Assembly (NCBI GenBank): GCA_023259035.1
Contig: JAHFRA010000006.1
Location: 1 to 64,000 of the forward strand
Source of the DNA: Gallionella sp.
GTDB lineage: Bacteria; Pseudomonadota; Gammaproteobacteria; Burkholderiales; Gallionellaceae
Direction: 5' to 3'
Length of the DNA stretch: 64,000 nt
A model generated the notes under the pieces. That model ran no database searches. It saw only the letters and a list, made by a program, of their open reading frames with translations, and had not been told where the DNA came from. Made by a program: the position numbers and the translations under genes. Each line of letters starts with the position of its first letter. The stretch's first letter is position 1. Positions 1 through 10,683 of the stretch are shown here, piece by piece.

Positions 1-318
1 GGGGATACCCCTCAATACCACGTTGGTTCCCATGACGCTGGGCTCGTGCCCTGCCGGTCTGGTGGTGTATGCGCCCGGCGAAAACTTGAGAGCTTCGTCC
101 GGCGAATGAATATTCATGTTGTCGATGTTTTTGGCAGACACGACGCTCACTGATGCGGGAGCTTCGGAAGAGGATTGCTCGGTCTTGGTTGCGCTCACAA
201 CCACATCGCCCAGCGTTTCAGCACCCTTGTTATCCGCTGCGACTGCCGCATGCATGACGCTCACATAAATACAACTCAATACAAATAAATTTCCGCTGTT
301 AAGTAACCGTTTTTTCAT
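1..318 (-). CDS. TonB-dependent receptor, N-terminal part (runs off window)
   Basis: Absent from the ORF track because its 3' end lies outside the window, but the reverse complement from the ATG at 318 is open to base 1 (106 codons). The start has a good ribosome site (GAGGAG, 8 nt before the ATG). The product begins with a signal peptide (MKKRLLNSGNLFVLSC..., cleavage probably after HAAVAA), then a TonB-box-like stretch (GDVVVSATKTEQ) and the start of a plug domain (ASVSVVSAKNID ... PDEALKFSPG ... NVVLRGIP). It is therefore an outer-membrane receptor using TonB energy to import a metal chelate or similar ligand. The substrate cannot be read from this fragment. Upstream is a palindrome also found before the copper receptor at 12.8 kb, which hints at shared, possibly metal-linked control. 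Confidence 0.88.
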   Translation of the reverse strand, partial: MKKRLLNSGNLFVLSCIYVSVMHAAVAADNKGAETLGDVVVSATKTEQSSSEAPASVSVVSAKNIDNMNIHSPDEALKFSPGAYTTRPAGHEPSVMGTNVVLRGIP

Positions 319-407
319 CACTGCATCTCCTCACGTTTAATGGCTAAAATTGCTTATAAATTCTTTGAAAGTGTGCGGATGCTACAGATGAAAAACCGGT
401 TTGGGAA

Positions 408-424
408 TGTGGCAAATTGTCGCA
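408..424. promoter_or_regulatory. Operator-like palindrome upstream of TonB receptor
   Basis: TGTGGCAAATTGTCGCA is an imperfect inverted repeat (TGYGRCAA-N-TTGYCRCA) about 90 bp upstream of the receptor start at 318. It is flanked by GGGAA and CCCC exactly as the related site at 12842-12873 is. The regulator is not recognised; the position suits an activator or a repressor of the receptor gene. Confidence 0.5.
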
Positions 425-604
425 CCCCCAAACGAATCGCCCCACATGGAGGACATGGGGGGCGATCAACAACAATGGCGGAGCGACTGCCCCGGCTGAA
501 ATAGAATCAAGCCGCTATTTTTTTGCGCTCATTAAAGCAGGCGGGACAGGAATCCGCCGAGACTTTCATATGCCTGTGCTGTCACGCAAACAACGCGATG
601 TGGT

Positions 605-3600
605 TCATGCCAAATCCTTATCCACCCGCTCCTTGATCCGATCCAGCAGAGTATGCATTTGACTGACAATCTCGTGCGCCTGTTTTACATTCCCGCCGCT
701 CTCGCCACACTTTTCCAAGGCATGGCATAGATTGGCAAACCCCATCGCGCCCGTCATTCTGGCCGGCGATTTGACATGGTGTCCCAATGCGCCCAGTGCC
801 GCCAAATCATTGCGTTCAAGTGCCGCTTCGATTTCCCTGATATCTCCGCGCACGGATGCCAGAAACTTGAGGGCAAATTCCCGCATCTTCAGTTTGTCGC
901 CCCCAACCAGATCGGCCAGCACTGACAGATCGATCACATCGGGATTCCCCGTCCAAGCTGGTTCGACAGCCGGGATGGAAGATGTGGGGGAAAAAGGCTT
1001 TGGTTGCGGTCGCGCCGAGAGCCAACGGGCAACCGTGGTGTAAAGTTCAAAGGGCTTGAACGGTTTGCTGATGAAATCGTCCATGCCTGTAGCCAGACAG
1101 TATTCGCGATCCTCATCCGATGCGTTAGCCGTCATGGCAATCACCGGTATGTTCGCCAAGTCCGGATTGGCGCGAATCAGCCGGGTAGCCTGGAAACCGT
1201 CCAGCACCGGCATCTGCAAGTCCATCAGCACACAATCAAAAGACTCTTTTTGCAACAGATCGATCGCCTCTTTTCCATTCTGGGCAACGCATACGACAGC
1301 ACCGGCGTTCTCAAGAAATTCGGTGACCACCTCCTGGTTAAGCAAGTGGTTTTCTGCCACCAGAATCCTGGTTCCGTTGAGCGCTGCCAGAATATTTTGC
1401 GGCACAGCTGTTTCATCATTGATTTTAGGCGCATGAAGCACGCCGCTTTTGCCTAGCCGCACGCTGAACCAGAAGGTGCTGCCCTGGCCCAGAGTGCTAT
1501 CTACCCCCACCTCCCCCTCTTCCATCATCCCGGCCAATTGTTTGCTGATGGCAAGCCCGAGACCGGTGCCGCCATATTGGCGTGTGATGGAGGTATCGGC
1601 CTGTTGAAACGGCTGGAAAAGCTTGGCTTTCTCCGCGTCGCTCATGCCAATGCCGGTATCCTGCACCTCAAAGCGCACCAGGCAACTTGTTTCGCGCTCA
1701 CCAATTTTCCTGGCGCGGATAATAATTCTGCCTTTTTTAGTGAATTTGATGGCATTGTCGGCGTAATTGATCAGCACCTGAACAAGCCGCAACGGGTCGC
1801 CGCGCAAGTTATTCGGGATGCCGGGATCGATGTCAAAAACCAGTTCCAGCCCCTTTTTATCGGCCGTCTCGGCAATCATGTTGCCGAGCCTTTCCATGAC
1901 TTCGTCTAACGCAAAATCAACTTTCTCAATTTTGATTTTTCCGGCACCAATCTTGGCAAAATTAAGCAAGTCGTCAATGATACCCATCAGGTGTTCGCCA
2001 GAAGATTGGATTTTTTTGAGGTAACTGCGATTGTTGGGATTAATCTCTGCCCGGAGTGCCAGATGTGCCATGCCGAGAATGCTATTCATCGGGGTGCGTA
2101 TCTCGTGGCTCATATTGGCAAGAAACTCGCTTTTGATCTGGTTGGCAGCTTCGGCCATCCCTTTGGCTTGAATCAATTCATGACTGCGCTGCTCAACCCG
2201 ATCTTCCAGCTGTTCATTAAATTCGCGTAGCTGGCGCTCGGCCTGCTTACGCTCGGTAATGTCAACAGACATGCCGATCAGGTACAGCGGGTTGCCCGCT
2301 TCATCGAAAACCGGTTTTTTGTAAGTGTGCACAATCCGGTTTTCCCTGCGGGACGCGCTCCACGCAGCTTCCTCGAAATCAACCAACTGCCGGTTGGCAA
2401 ACACCTCTTTGTCCTTGGCCAGAAAAAGCGCCATCTGTTCAGGCGGGAAAAACTGACTGGCATCAGTGCCGCGCAAGTCGGAAAAAGACATGCCCCATTG
2501 CTCCTCGCAGGCCCGGTTCATCAGTATGATTTTGCTGGCGGAGTCTTTGATGAATAACGCCACCGGCATCACATCGATAATTTCCTGCAAACGTGCTTCG
2601 CTCGCGCGCACAATTTCTTCGGTCTGCTTGCGATCGGTAATCTCGCGTGAAAAACCGGAGGTGCCCAGCACCTTGCCGTTCTCGTCAATGATGGGGGTTT
2701 TGAAGGTTTCCATCCAGAGAGTCCTGCCGTCATCGAGTGCCGGCTCCTCGATACATTTCTGTTGCCGCGAAGCCAGCACCGCCACATCGTCATTGTGATA
2801 TTTCTTCGCCAGCTCCATCGGCCAAATGTCAAAATCTGTCTTGCCAATGAGCTGCTGTAGCGCACCCACCCGGACAGAATCGAGAAATCTTTTGTTTGCC
2901 TTGATGTAGCGACCCTCGGTGTCTTTCAGCCAGATCATATAGGGTGAATTGTCCAGGATGGCGTTCGTGCTCGCTTCGCTTTCCCGCAACGCTGTCTCGG
3001 ACCGGTCGCGCTCGGCAAGATAAGTCGCCAGCGCCATGCCATTCACGGACAGCACAAACATGTAAAGCCAGTAATTGACCAATTGGGTTTTGGCGATGTC
3101 GTTGGCGAAGTAACCGATTCCATGGTACGCGCCCCACAGCGCATGGATTGCCATCATCAGCACAGCGATCACTGTTCCACGGGTTCCAAGACGCAACGCT
3201 ACCCAGGTGCCCAATAAAAACATCCAGGCGCCTCTGGCCAAATTGGCAATACTGTCGGGGAACCAGCCAAGAAAAATTACCTGGCCAAGCAAAAACGTCA
3301 GACCCAGCAGCAAGATCGCTTCGGATATCCATTTCGCTTCGAGCCAATCTCTTTTTGTCCGCCACCAAACCAGGATCAGGGGCGTAATCAGAGCCACCCC
3401 AAGCACCTCACCCATCAACCGGTGAGCCAAGGTTACGACATAGGTTTCGGAGGCTTGCAATCCGAGAACCAGCAATGCCGTAGTTTCAGTCAGAGCACAG
3501 ATGATGCCGCCAACACTTCCCGCCAGGATCAGCAACAAATAAGCGCGCAACGATCGAAGGCGCAAATCAAAGCTGCCGTTGCGCGTGAGCAACCAGGCAG

Positions 3601-3889
3601 CAATAAGCACCTCCAGTGTATTGCCCAAAGCGATAGTGAGCGCCCCCCAGAATGAGCCATTCGATATCGCATTGGTCAGGAGTGCCCCGAGGAGTATCCC
3701 CCAGACATATTGCCTCCCGCCAATCAATAGTACGGCCAACGCCAATCCGCACGCAGGCTGGAAAATACTGATAATTCCCTTGCTGTTGAAATAGAGATCG
3801 CTGGTATAGTCAATCAACGCGTAGAGCGCAGCAATGCCGAGTTGCTTCAGCAGGTCTGTCAAGCGGCGTCGGGTATCTGAATGGGGCAT
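605..3889 (-). CDS. MASE1-PAS-PAS hybrid sensor histidine kinase with receiver and HPt domains
   Basis: A 1094-residue membrane sensor kinase. Residues about 1-295 are a multi-pass MASE1-type sensory domain rich in hydrophobic helices. Two PAS/PAC modules follow (about 305-430 and 440-560; PAC signatures [13 protein letters not shown] and [12 protein letters not shown]), then a short coiled coil. HisKA carries the phospho-acceptor His near residue 593 ([15 protein letters not shown]), followed by the HATPase with N and G boxes ([17 protein letters not shown]). A receiver domain has its Asp near 889 ([11 protein letters not shown]), and a C-terminal HPt has its His near 1037 ([13 protein letters not shown]). 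It is thus a BarA/TorS-like phosphorelay in one chain. One acidic residue of the receiver pocket reads as VAEN rather than the usual DD. No response regulator lies beside it, so the output partner is unknown. The gene stands alone. Confidence 0.93.
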   Translation of the reverse strand: MPHSDTRRRLTDLLKQLGIAALYALIDYTSDLYFNSKGIISIFQPACGLALAVLLIGGRQYVWGILLGALLTNAISNGSFWGALTIALGNTLEVLIAAWLLTRNGSFDLRLRSLRAYLLLILAGSVGGIICALTETTALLVLGLQASETYVVTLAHRLMGEVLGVALITPLILVWWRTKRDWLEAKWISEAILLLGLTFLLGQVIFLGWFPDSIANLARGAWMFLLGTWVALRLGTRGTVIAVLMMAIHALWGAYHGIGYFANDIAKTQLVNYWLYMFVLSVNGMALATYLAERDRSETALRESEASTNAILDNSPYMIWLKDTEGRYIKANKRFLDSVRVGALQQLIGKTDFDIWPMELAKKYHNDDVAVLASRQQKCIEEPALDDGRTLWMETFKTPIIDENGKVLGTSGFSREITDRKQTEEIVRASEARLQEIIDVMPVALFIKDSASKIILMNRACEEQWGMSFSDLRGTDASQFFPPEQMALFLAKDKEVFANRQLVDFEEAAWSASRRENRIVHTYKKPVFDEAGNPLYLIGMSVDITERKQAERQLREFNEQLEDRVEQRSHELIQAKGMAEAANQIKSEFLANMSHEIRTPMNSILGMAHLALRAEINPNNRSYLKKIQSSGEHLMGIIDDLLNFAKIGAGKIKIEKVDFALDEVMERLGNMIAETADKKGLELVFDIDPGIPNNLRGDPLRLVQVLINYADNAIKFTKKGRIIIRARKIGERETSCLVRFEVQDTGIGMSDAEKAKLFQPFQQADTSITRQYGGTGLGLAISKQLAGMMEEGEVGVDSTLGQGSTFWFSVRLGKSGVLHAPKINDETAVPQNILAALNGTRILVAENHLLNQEVVTEFLENAGAVVCVAQNGKEAIDLLQKESFDCVLMDLQMPVLDGFQATRLIRANPDLANIPVIAMTANASDEDREYCLATGMDDFISKPFKPFELYTTVARWLSARPQPKPFSPTSSIPAVEPAWTGNPDVIDLSVLADLVGGDKLKMREFALKFLASVRGDIREIEAALERNDLAALGALGHHVKSPARMTGAMGFANLCHALEKCGESGGNVKQAHEIVSQMHTLLDRIKERVDKDLA

Positions 3890-3943
3890 CTCGGTTAAAC
3901 TGTTCTCATGAGGTTATATGGTATTAACAAACCACCCCTTGCT

Positions 3944-3962
3944 CAAAAATATTTTTGCTTCT
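3944..3962. other. 19-bp AT-rich element shared with the grpE upstream region
   Basis: CAAAAATATTTTTGCTTCT lies 79 bp before the lipoprotein start at 4023. The same 19-mer with one mismatch lies at 5801-5819, 78 bp before grpE. Both sit between divergent genes. It could be an UP-like or regulator element, or chance in AT-rich spacers. Confidence 0.3.
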
Positions 3963-4022
3963 AGTCAAAATCAATTTCGTCTAGAATTAAGAACCGACCG
4001 AAAAATTTGACGGGTATGACAC

Positions 4023-4592
4023 ATGAAATATAGCACATTCACCCTCTTGACCTGTTTCGTCCTGCTCACCGGGTGTGCGACGCTCAGCGAAAATGAATGC
4101 CGCTCCGCAAACTGGTACCGGCTTGGCGCCAAAGATGGTCAAAAAGGTGAGCCGGTGGGTTTGTTGGATGAGCACAAGGAGTCCTGCGCGCGCTATGGCA
4201 TTCGACCAGACGAAAACCAATATCTGGCGGGGCGAGAAGCCGGGTTAAGGCAATACTGCCAACTGGGCAACGCTTTCCGCACCGGCCTGAACGGCGAAGA
4301 ATACAAGGGGGTTTGTCCGCTGGATGTAGATGCGGATTTCCGCCGCTATAACACCTCCGCACTGGAGGTGCACAATTCAAAAGAGAAAATCGAAGATATC
4401 GACCGCCAACTCAGTGCCAAGGAACATGAGTTAGGCAAAAAGGACACCCCTGAAAAAGAACAACTCCGCCTTCGGGAAGAAATCAAGAAGCTGGATCACA
4501 AGCGTGACCGCTTGCGTAGCGATCTGCGCTATCAGGAACGTGAAGTGGATCACCTGATGGATGAAGCAAGGTATCACGGCGTGCGTTATTGA
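4023..4592 (+). CDS. DUF2799-type lipoprotein with C-terminal coiled coil
   Basis: A 189-residue predicted lipoprotein. The N-terminus is a type II signal sequence with lipobox LTGC (Cys at about 18). Residues 25-110 hold the conserved Cys/Tyr/Gly-rich block typical of DUF2799 (NWYRLGAKDG, YLAGREAGLRQYC, GEEYKGVCP). Residues about 115-185 are strongly charged and predicted to form a coiled coil (KIEDIDRQLSAKEHELGKK). It should sit in the periplasm, anchored to the inner or outer membrane. The family has no settled function. It is convergent with the MFS gene 21 bp downstream and divergent from the hybrid kinase. No strong Shine-Dalgarno precedes the ATG, but the lipobox fixes the start well. 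Confidence 0.82.
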   Translation: MKYSTFTLLTCFVLLTGCATLSENECRSANWYRLGAKDGQKGEPVGLLDEHKESCARYGIRPDENQYLAGREAGLRQYCQLGNAFRTGLNGEEYKGVCPLDVDADFRRYNTSALEVHNSKEKIEDIDRQLSAKEHELGKKDTPEKEQLRLREEIKKLDHKRDRLRSDLRYQEREVDHLMDEARYHGVRY

Positions 4593-4613
4593 AATCGAAC
4601 AAACCCGCCAGCG

Positions 4614-5759
4614 TCAATTCGCCCGTAATTTCCACCCGATCAGCAACAACCCCAGCAATGCCATGCCTGCACTGCATGAATACATCGCGCTCGCACCCCA
4701 GTGCTGCCATAGCGGGCCGCTCATCAGTCCGCCCGCCATACCGCCTGCGCCGTAGGTGACGCTGCCGAACAATGCCTGCCCCTTGGACTGGTGTCGTCCC
4801 TGGAAAAAATCGTGGATCAGCGCCACCGCAGCAGCGTGGAATGCGCCGAAAGTGGCGGCATGCAGCGCTTGCGCGACAAGCAGCAGCCACAAGGAATCCA
4901 CGAGCCAGGCAATCATCAGGAAACGCAACACGGCACAAGCAAGGCTTACCATCAGAATATGCGGCAGGGTGCAACGCCTTGTCAGCCAAGGCATCAGGAA
5001 AAACACACCAATCTCACAGACCACCCCCAACGCCCACAACCAGCCCACCGCACTCTTGGCATAGCCATGTTCGACCAGATAAATCGAGAAGAACGTGTAG
5101 TAAGGCCCGTGCGCAACGGACATCAAAAAACATGCGCCAAAAAAAACCAGCACCTGCGGCTGCGACACAATGCGCATGATCGGCTGACTGTCGGTATGGT
5201 GCGCCAGCACTTCGGTAGGCGGTATCTGGCGCGCGAAAAGCAGGATGCCGAGCTTGAGCGCCATGCCCACCCACAATATCCAGGCAATCGCGATGGTATC
5301 AAATGCGTAACCCAGTCCGAGCACGGTCACGACAAAGCCAACCGAGCCCCAGGAGCGGATGCGCCCGTAATGTGCCGCATGCTTGCCCAGATAAGTCAGC
5401 GTGGTCGCTTCCACCAGCGGCATCGACGCGCTCCAGAAAAAGCTCATCATCCCCAGCACCAGTAACATGCCGTAAAAACCGGTGGTCGCAAACACGCCCA
5501 GATAACTCAGCGCGCTACACAATGCCGCCAGTTGCACCACCAGCAGGCGCTTGCCGGTGCAGTCGGCCAGCCAGCCCCACAGCGCCGGCGCCAGCATGCG
5601 CATCATCGGCATCACCGACATCAGAATGGCGATTTGCACCGCATCGAACTGGATGGACTTCAGGTACAGGCTCCAGTAGGGCGAATACATGCCTACAAAG
5701 GCGAAGTAAAAGAAATAGAAACCGGCGATGCGCCAGTGGTAGTTTTTGGTGGTGGACAT
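4614..5759 (-). CDS. MFS transporter, HcaT / MFS_1-like family
   Basis: A 381-residue inner-membrane protein with twelve predicted helices. Its length and N-terminal pattern (FYFFYFAFVGMYSPYWSLYL, then PALWGWLADCTGKR between helices 2 and 3) match the LacY-related MFS_1_like group that includes E. coli HcaT, the putative 3-phenylpropionate permease. The conserved RxWGSVGF motif (RIRSWGSVGF) follows helix 4. These proteins are proton-coupled symporters, but the substrate cannot be deduced because no catabolic genes are adjacent. It diverges from grpE. An HcaT-type annotation is a family guess, not a substrate claim. Confidence 0.82.
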   Translation of the reverse strand: MSTTKNYHWRIAGFYFFYFAFVGMYSPYWSLYLKSIQFDAVQIAILMSVMPMMRMLAPALWGWLADCTGKRLLVVQLAALCSALSYLGVFATTGFYGMLLVLGMMSFFWSASMPLVEATTLTYLGKHAAHYGRIRSWGSVGFVVTVLGLGYAFDTIAIAWILWVGMALKLGILLFARQIPPTEVLAHHTDSQPIMRIVSQPQVLVFFGACFLMSVAHGPYYTFFSIYLVEHGYAKSAVGWLWALGVVCEIGVFFLMPWLTRRCTLPHILMVSLACAVLRFLMIAWLVDSLWLLLVAQALHAATFGAFHAAAVALIHDFFQGRHQSKGQALFGSVTYGAGGMAGGLMSGPLWQHWGASAMYSCSAGMALLGLLLIGWKLRAN

Positions 5760-5800
5760 AACGACGACAGCTTCTGAACGGGGCTTATTATCTCACGCGA

Positions 5801-5819
5801 CAAAAATAATTTTGCTTCT
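5801..5819. other. Second copy of the shared 19-bp AT-rich element
   Basis: CAAAAATAATTTTGCTTCT differs at one base from 3944-3962 and lies just upstream of the grpE heat-shock promoter. Confidence 0.3.
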
Positions 5820-5822
5820 GCC

Positions 5823-5848
5823 CTTGAAAACAAAAACTCTACCCCAAT
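5823..5848 (+). promoter_or_regulatory. Sigma-32 heat-shock promoter of grpE
   Basis: CTTGAAA (5823-5829), a 12-nt spacer, then CCCCAAT (5842-5848). This closely matches the RpoH consensus CTTGAAA-N(11-16)-CCCCATNT. The start codon of grpE is 31 nt further on. No CIRCE element (TTAGCACTC-N9-GAGTGCTAA) is present, so HrcA control is unlikely. Confidence 0.85.
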
Positions 5849-5878
5849 TAGTCTGCGGATCGAAACACGGAGAACACC

Positions 5879-6427
5879 ATGGAACAGAACGAAACCAACC
5901 CGCTAACCGAACAGCAGGCAGCTACGCCGGACGCTGATCCCGCCGCCGCAAGCACGGCTGAAGTCATGCCCAGCCCGGAAGAGATGCTCAGGGAAGCCGA
6001 GCGCAAGGCGCAGGAACATTACGATGCCTGGATGTACGCCAAGGCCGAGGGCGAGAATATCCGCCGCCGCGCGGCGGATGACATCAGCAAGGCGCAAAAA
6101 TTTGCCGTGGAGCGTTTCTCCGGCGAGATTCTGGCGGTGAAAGATAGCCTGGAGGCCGGTCTGGTGGTAAAGACAGAAAATATCGAAAGTTTCAAGAGCG
6201 GCATGGAGTTGACGCTCAAGCAACTGTCTGGCGTATTCGAAAAATTCAACATCAGCGAGATCAATCCGGTCGGCGAGAAACTGGACCCGCACAAACACCA
6301 GGCGATCGGCATGATCGAAAGCGATCAACCCGCCAACACCGTGGTCAGCGTGATGCAAAAGGGTTATGTGCTGAATGACCGCGTGCTGCGCCCGGCACTG
6401 GTGATGGTGGCGAAAGGCAAGGAATAG
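5879..6427 (+). CDS. grpE: Nucleotide exchange factor GrpE
   Basis: A 182-residue cytoplasmic co-chaperone that releases ADP from DnaK. After an acidic, Ala/Pro-rich tail (about 1-45) comes the long dimerising helix ([31 protein letters not shown]) and the C-terminal beta domain ending in the family signature ([26 protein letters not shown]). The length is normal. The ATG at 5879 has a GGAG ribosome site. It is followed 216 bp later by dnaK, which has its own sigma-32 promoter, so the two can be transcribed separately. Confidence 0.97.
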   Translation: MEQNETNPLTEQQAATPDADPAAASTAEVMPSPEEMLREAERKAQEHYDAWMYAKAEGENIRRRAADDISKAQKFAVERFSGEILAVKDSLEAGLVVKTENIESFKSGMELTLKQLSGVFEKFNISEINPVGEKLDPHKHQAIGMIESDQPANTVVSVMQKGYVLNDRVLRPALVMVAKGKE

Positions 6428-6439
6428 CCTGTTGCGCGG

Positions 6440-6550
6440 CCAATCTGCGGCGTTGCGTGCTCGCTCACTCCTCGCCTACCAGAACGGTAGTCTCGTCGTT
6501 CGCTGCGCGGCGCCTTGCATCTTGCCCTGCTCACGACGGCTCTTCAGGTT
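6440..6550. repeat. Possible dispersed intergenic repeat between grpE and dnaK
   Basis: The spacer holds GC-rich sequence with short inverted segments (CTACC...GGTAG, GCGCGGCGCC). Its style (GCGTTGCGTGCTCGCTCACT) resembles dispersed intergenic repeats of betaproteobacteria, but no second copy occurs in this window, so repeat status is an inference. Confidence 0.3.
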
Positions 6551-6555
6551 AGGGG

Positions 6556-6583
6556 CTTGAAATAATCAGCACCGCCCCTATGT
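6556..6583 (+). promoter_or_regulatory. Sigma-32 heat-shock promoter of dnaK
   Basis: CTTGAAA (6556-6562), a 12-nt spacer, then CCCCTATGT (6575-6583), 61 nt before the dnaK ATG. It has the same spacer length as the grpE promoter. Confidence 0.85.
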
Positions 6584-6643
6584 TAGGCGGCAAGGCAACA
6601 ACGGCATTCAATCTTTAAGTATTTAACTGAAAGGAAAAGCATC

Positions 6644-8590
<1,947 letters not shown>

Positions 8591-8605
8591 AACTCATTAG
8601 CAACC

Positions 8606-8690
8606 CGTAGCCCGGATGCAGCGAAGCGGAATCCGGGGATATTTGTAACGTTACAAGCCCCGGATTCCGCTTCGCTGCATCCGGGCTACG
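8606..8690. repeat. Large REP-like inverted repeat between dnaK and dnaJ
   Basis: Two perfect 33-bp arms (8606-8638 and 8658-8690; CGTAGCCCGGATGCAGCGAA...) flank a 19-nt loop that contains its own 14-bp palindrome TTGTAACGTTACAA. The arm sequence belongs to a type of intergenic repeat I know from many proteobacteria. As RNA it would form a very stable hairpin and could stabilise the dnaK message or limit read-through into dnaJ. Confidence 0.85.
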
Positions 8691-8763
8691 TTGCTATTCA
8701 GTCCAGGCTAGATGAGGTTTCTGCACCCACACTCGCTTTAATGAAATCGCTCAAGGACAAAAC

Positions 8764-8814
8764 ATGAAGCTGCAACGCGTTTCACATTTCACGTTTCACA
8801 TTTCACAACCATGA
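8764..8814 (+). CDS. Possible 16-codon leader ORF coupled to dnaJ
   Basis: ATG at 8764 follows a good ribosome site (AAGGA, 6-nt spacing) and reads [16 protein letters not shown] before a TGA that overlaps the dnaJ ATG (ATGA). dnaJ itself has no Shine-Dalgarno sequence, because the preceding 28 nt are 7-mer repeats. Translation of this leader would deliver ribosomes to the dnaJ start. The peptide itself is probably unimportant. Too short for the ORF track. Confidence 0.45.
   Translation: MKLQRVSHFTFHISQP
8780..8807 (+). repeat. Four tandem copies of TTTCACR
   Basis: TTTCACA, TTTCACG, TTTCACA, TTTCACA run without gaps directly before the dnaJ start. Copy number could vary by slippage and would alter the leader-ORF/dnaJ spacing and frame. 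Confidence 0.8.
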
Positions 8815-9935
8815 GCAAAAAAGACTACTACGAAGTGCTAGGCATCAACCGCGATGCCTCTGACGAAGAAATCAAAAAAGCTTATCGCAAGCTGGCGATG
8901 AAGCATCATCCCGACCGCAACCCGGACAACCCGAAGGCGGAGGAACGCTTCAAGGAAGCCAAGGAAGCTTATGAGACGCTGAGCGACGGGCAAAAGCGCG
9001 CGGCTTACGACCAGTATGGCCATGCCGCCTTCGAGTCGGGTGGCATGGGCGGCGGCGCAAGTGGCGCAGGCGCGGCGGGGTTTGATTTCTCCGACATTTT
9101 CGGCGACATTTTCGGCGGCGGACGCGGCGGTGGCGGACGCAGTAATGTGCATCGCGGCGCCGACCTGCGTTACAACATGGAAATCACGCTGGAGCAAGCC
9201 GCACGCGGCACCGAGACGCAGATTCGCGTGCCAACCATGGCGGAATGCGAGACCTGCAAGGGCAGTGGTGCCAAGCCCGGCACCACTCCGACCTCGTGCA
9301 CCACTTGCGGCGGACATGGACAGGTGCGTATGCAGCAGGGCTTTTTCTCGATCCAGCAAACCTGTCCGCGCTGTCACGGCACCGGCAAAATAGTCGCCTC
9401 GCCGTGCAAGGATTGCAGCGGCAACGGACGCATCAAAAAACACAAGACGCTGTCGGTGAAAATCCCGGCTGGCGTGGACAACGATGACCGCATCCGCCTG
9501 TCCGGCGAGGGTGAACATGGCGTGAACGGCGGGCCTCCCGGCGATTTGTATGTGGTGATCCACATCAAGCCGCACGCGGTATTCCAGCGCGACCATAACG
9601 ACCTGCATTGCGAAATGCCGATCAGTTTCAGCGCCGCCGCGCTGGGCGGCGAAATTGAAATCCCCACGCTGGATGGCGTGGCGCGCATCAAGATTCCTGC
9701 CGAAACACAAAGCGGCAAAATCTTCCGTCTGCGCGGCAAGGGCATCAAGGGTGTGCGCAGTACAAGCCACGGCGATTTGCATTGTCACGTCATAGTGGAA
9801 ACACCGGTGAACCTGACCGAACGGCAAAAGGAACTGTTGCGCGAATTTGAAACGATCAATGCAACCGACAGCGGACACCACAACCCGCGCGCCAAATCCT
9901 GGATGGACAAAGTGAAGGATTTCTTTGCGACGTAG
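8811..9935 (+). CDS. dnaJ: Chaperone protein DnaJ (Hsp40)
   Basis: A 374-residue class A Hsp40. The J domain (1-70) has the HPD motif at residues 33-35, which stimulates DnaK ATPase. A Gly/Phe-rich linker follows ([22 protein letters not shown]). The zinc domain has all four CxxCxGxG modules ([32 protein letters not shown]), and then come the C-terminal client-binding and dimerisation domains. The length is typical. It lies in the usual place after dnaK, separated by a 220-bp spacer with a large inverted repeat and a leader ORF. No sigma-32 promoter is apparent immediately upstream, so expression probably depends on dnaK read-through. Confidence 0.98.
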   Translation: MSKKDYYEVLGINRDASDEEIKKAYRKLAMKHHPDRNPDNPKAEERFKEAKEAYETLSDGQKRAAYDQYGHAAFESGGMGGGASGAGAAGFDFSDIFGDIFGGGRGGGGRSNVHRGADLRYNMEITLEQAARGTETQIRVPTMAECETCKGSGAKPGTTPTSCTTCGGHGQVRMQQGFFSIQQTCPRCHGTGKIVASPCKDCSGNGRIKKHKTLSVKIPAGVDNDDRIRLSGEGEHGVNGGPPGDLYVVIHIKPHAVFQRDHNDLHCEMPISFSAAALGGEIEIPTLDGVARIKIPAETQSGKIFRLRGKGIKGVRSTSHGDLHCHVIVETPVNLTERQKELLREFETINATDSGHHNPRAKSWMDKVKDFFAT

Positions 9936-10088
9936 GCTATTGGCTCCGCCATAACCAGCAGGTTAGTCTGCGCCGCAACAAGCCGCGATGCGGCGTGTTG
10001 TCTTTGGGTGCGCTACCTAAAGAGCTGCGGACGAAACCACAAGGTAATTTTTAGCAACAGCCAAGGCGTACCAGCAACGGAGGAAATC

Positions 10089-10529
10089 ATGCAGATCAAA
10101 GCACTCGGCCATGTGGTACTCAAGGTGCGCAGCCTGGACATCTCGGTCGCCTTTTATCGCGATCTTCTCGGCATGAGGGAAGTCGCGCGCTATCGGGATA
10201 CAATGGTGTTTTTTTCGCTCGGTCAGAACCACCACGACCTCGGCCTGCTGCAACTCGGCGCACAGGCAGAGCTGCCCGCTCCGCACAGTATCGGCCTGTA
10301 TCACGTCGCCTTCAAGGTGGGCGACTCGCTCGACGAACTACGCGAATGCAAGGCACATCTTGAACAGCATGGCGTTGCCATTCTCGGCAGCAGCGACCAC
10401 GGCGTCAGCCAATCGCTCTACATCAAAGATCCGGACGGCATCGAAATCGAGTTGTACGTGGATTCCGACCCCGTGCTATGGCGCGACGATCCGGCTGCCG
10501 TGGCGACGATCAAACCGCTCAGGCTGTAG
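10089..10529 (+). CDS. VOC-family protein (glyoxalase / extradiol dioxygenase-like)
   Basis: The ATG at 10089 has an excellent ribosome site (GGAGGA), so the product is 146 residues; the track start at 10008 is less likely. It is a single VOC module pair: LGHVVLKVRSLDISVAFYRDLLG at the N-terminus, YHVAFKVGDSLDEL in the middle and DPDGIEIELYVD at the end. The two His and the Glu of these segments match the metal-binding triad of glyoxalase I and type I extradiol dioxygenases. The reaction cannot be assigned: glyoxalase, dioxygenase and fosfomycin-resistance enzymes share this fold. It is monocistronic, followed by a terminator. Confidence 0.82.
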   Translation: MQIKALGHVVLKVRSLDISVAFYRDLLGMREVARYRDTMVFFSLGQNHHDLGLLQLGAQAELPAPHSIGLYHVAFKVGDSLDELRECKAHLEQHGVAILGSSDHGVSQSLYIKDPDGIEIELYVDSDPVLWRDDPAAVATIKPLRL

Positions 10530-10637
10530 AAGAATGCCGGATGGGAAATATGTACACCAACTTTCCCCGATAACCGTCTGACTAGCATCGCGTCACAGAA
10601 TTGGTCGGCGGCGTAATTGTATCGCCAATAAAAAACC

Positions 10638-10662
10638 GCCGGATAAAACCGGCAGCTTTTTT
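10638..10662. terminator. Bidirectional rho-independent terminator
   Basis: Stem GCCGG-ATAAAA-CCGGC (10638-10653), with T-rich tails on both sides. It ends the VOC gene on the plus strand and the copper receptor on the minus strand. Confidence 0.75.
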
Positions 10663-10683
10663 GTTATCGCAACCGGTCGAGCC

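Noticed and set aside
417-662. 81-residue plus-strand ORF in the first spacer
   Set aside because: Overlaps the operator region and the end of the kinase gene; no ribosome site or family resemblance.
5761-5878. CIRCE/HrcA operator before grpE
   Set aside because: No TTAGCACTC-N9-GAGTGCTAA present; the sigma-32 promoter explains heat control.
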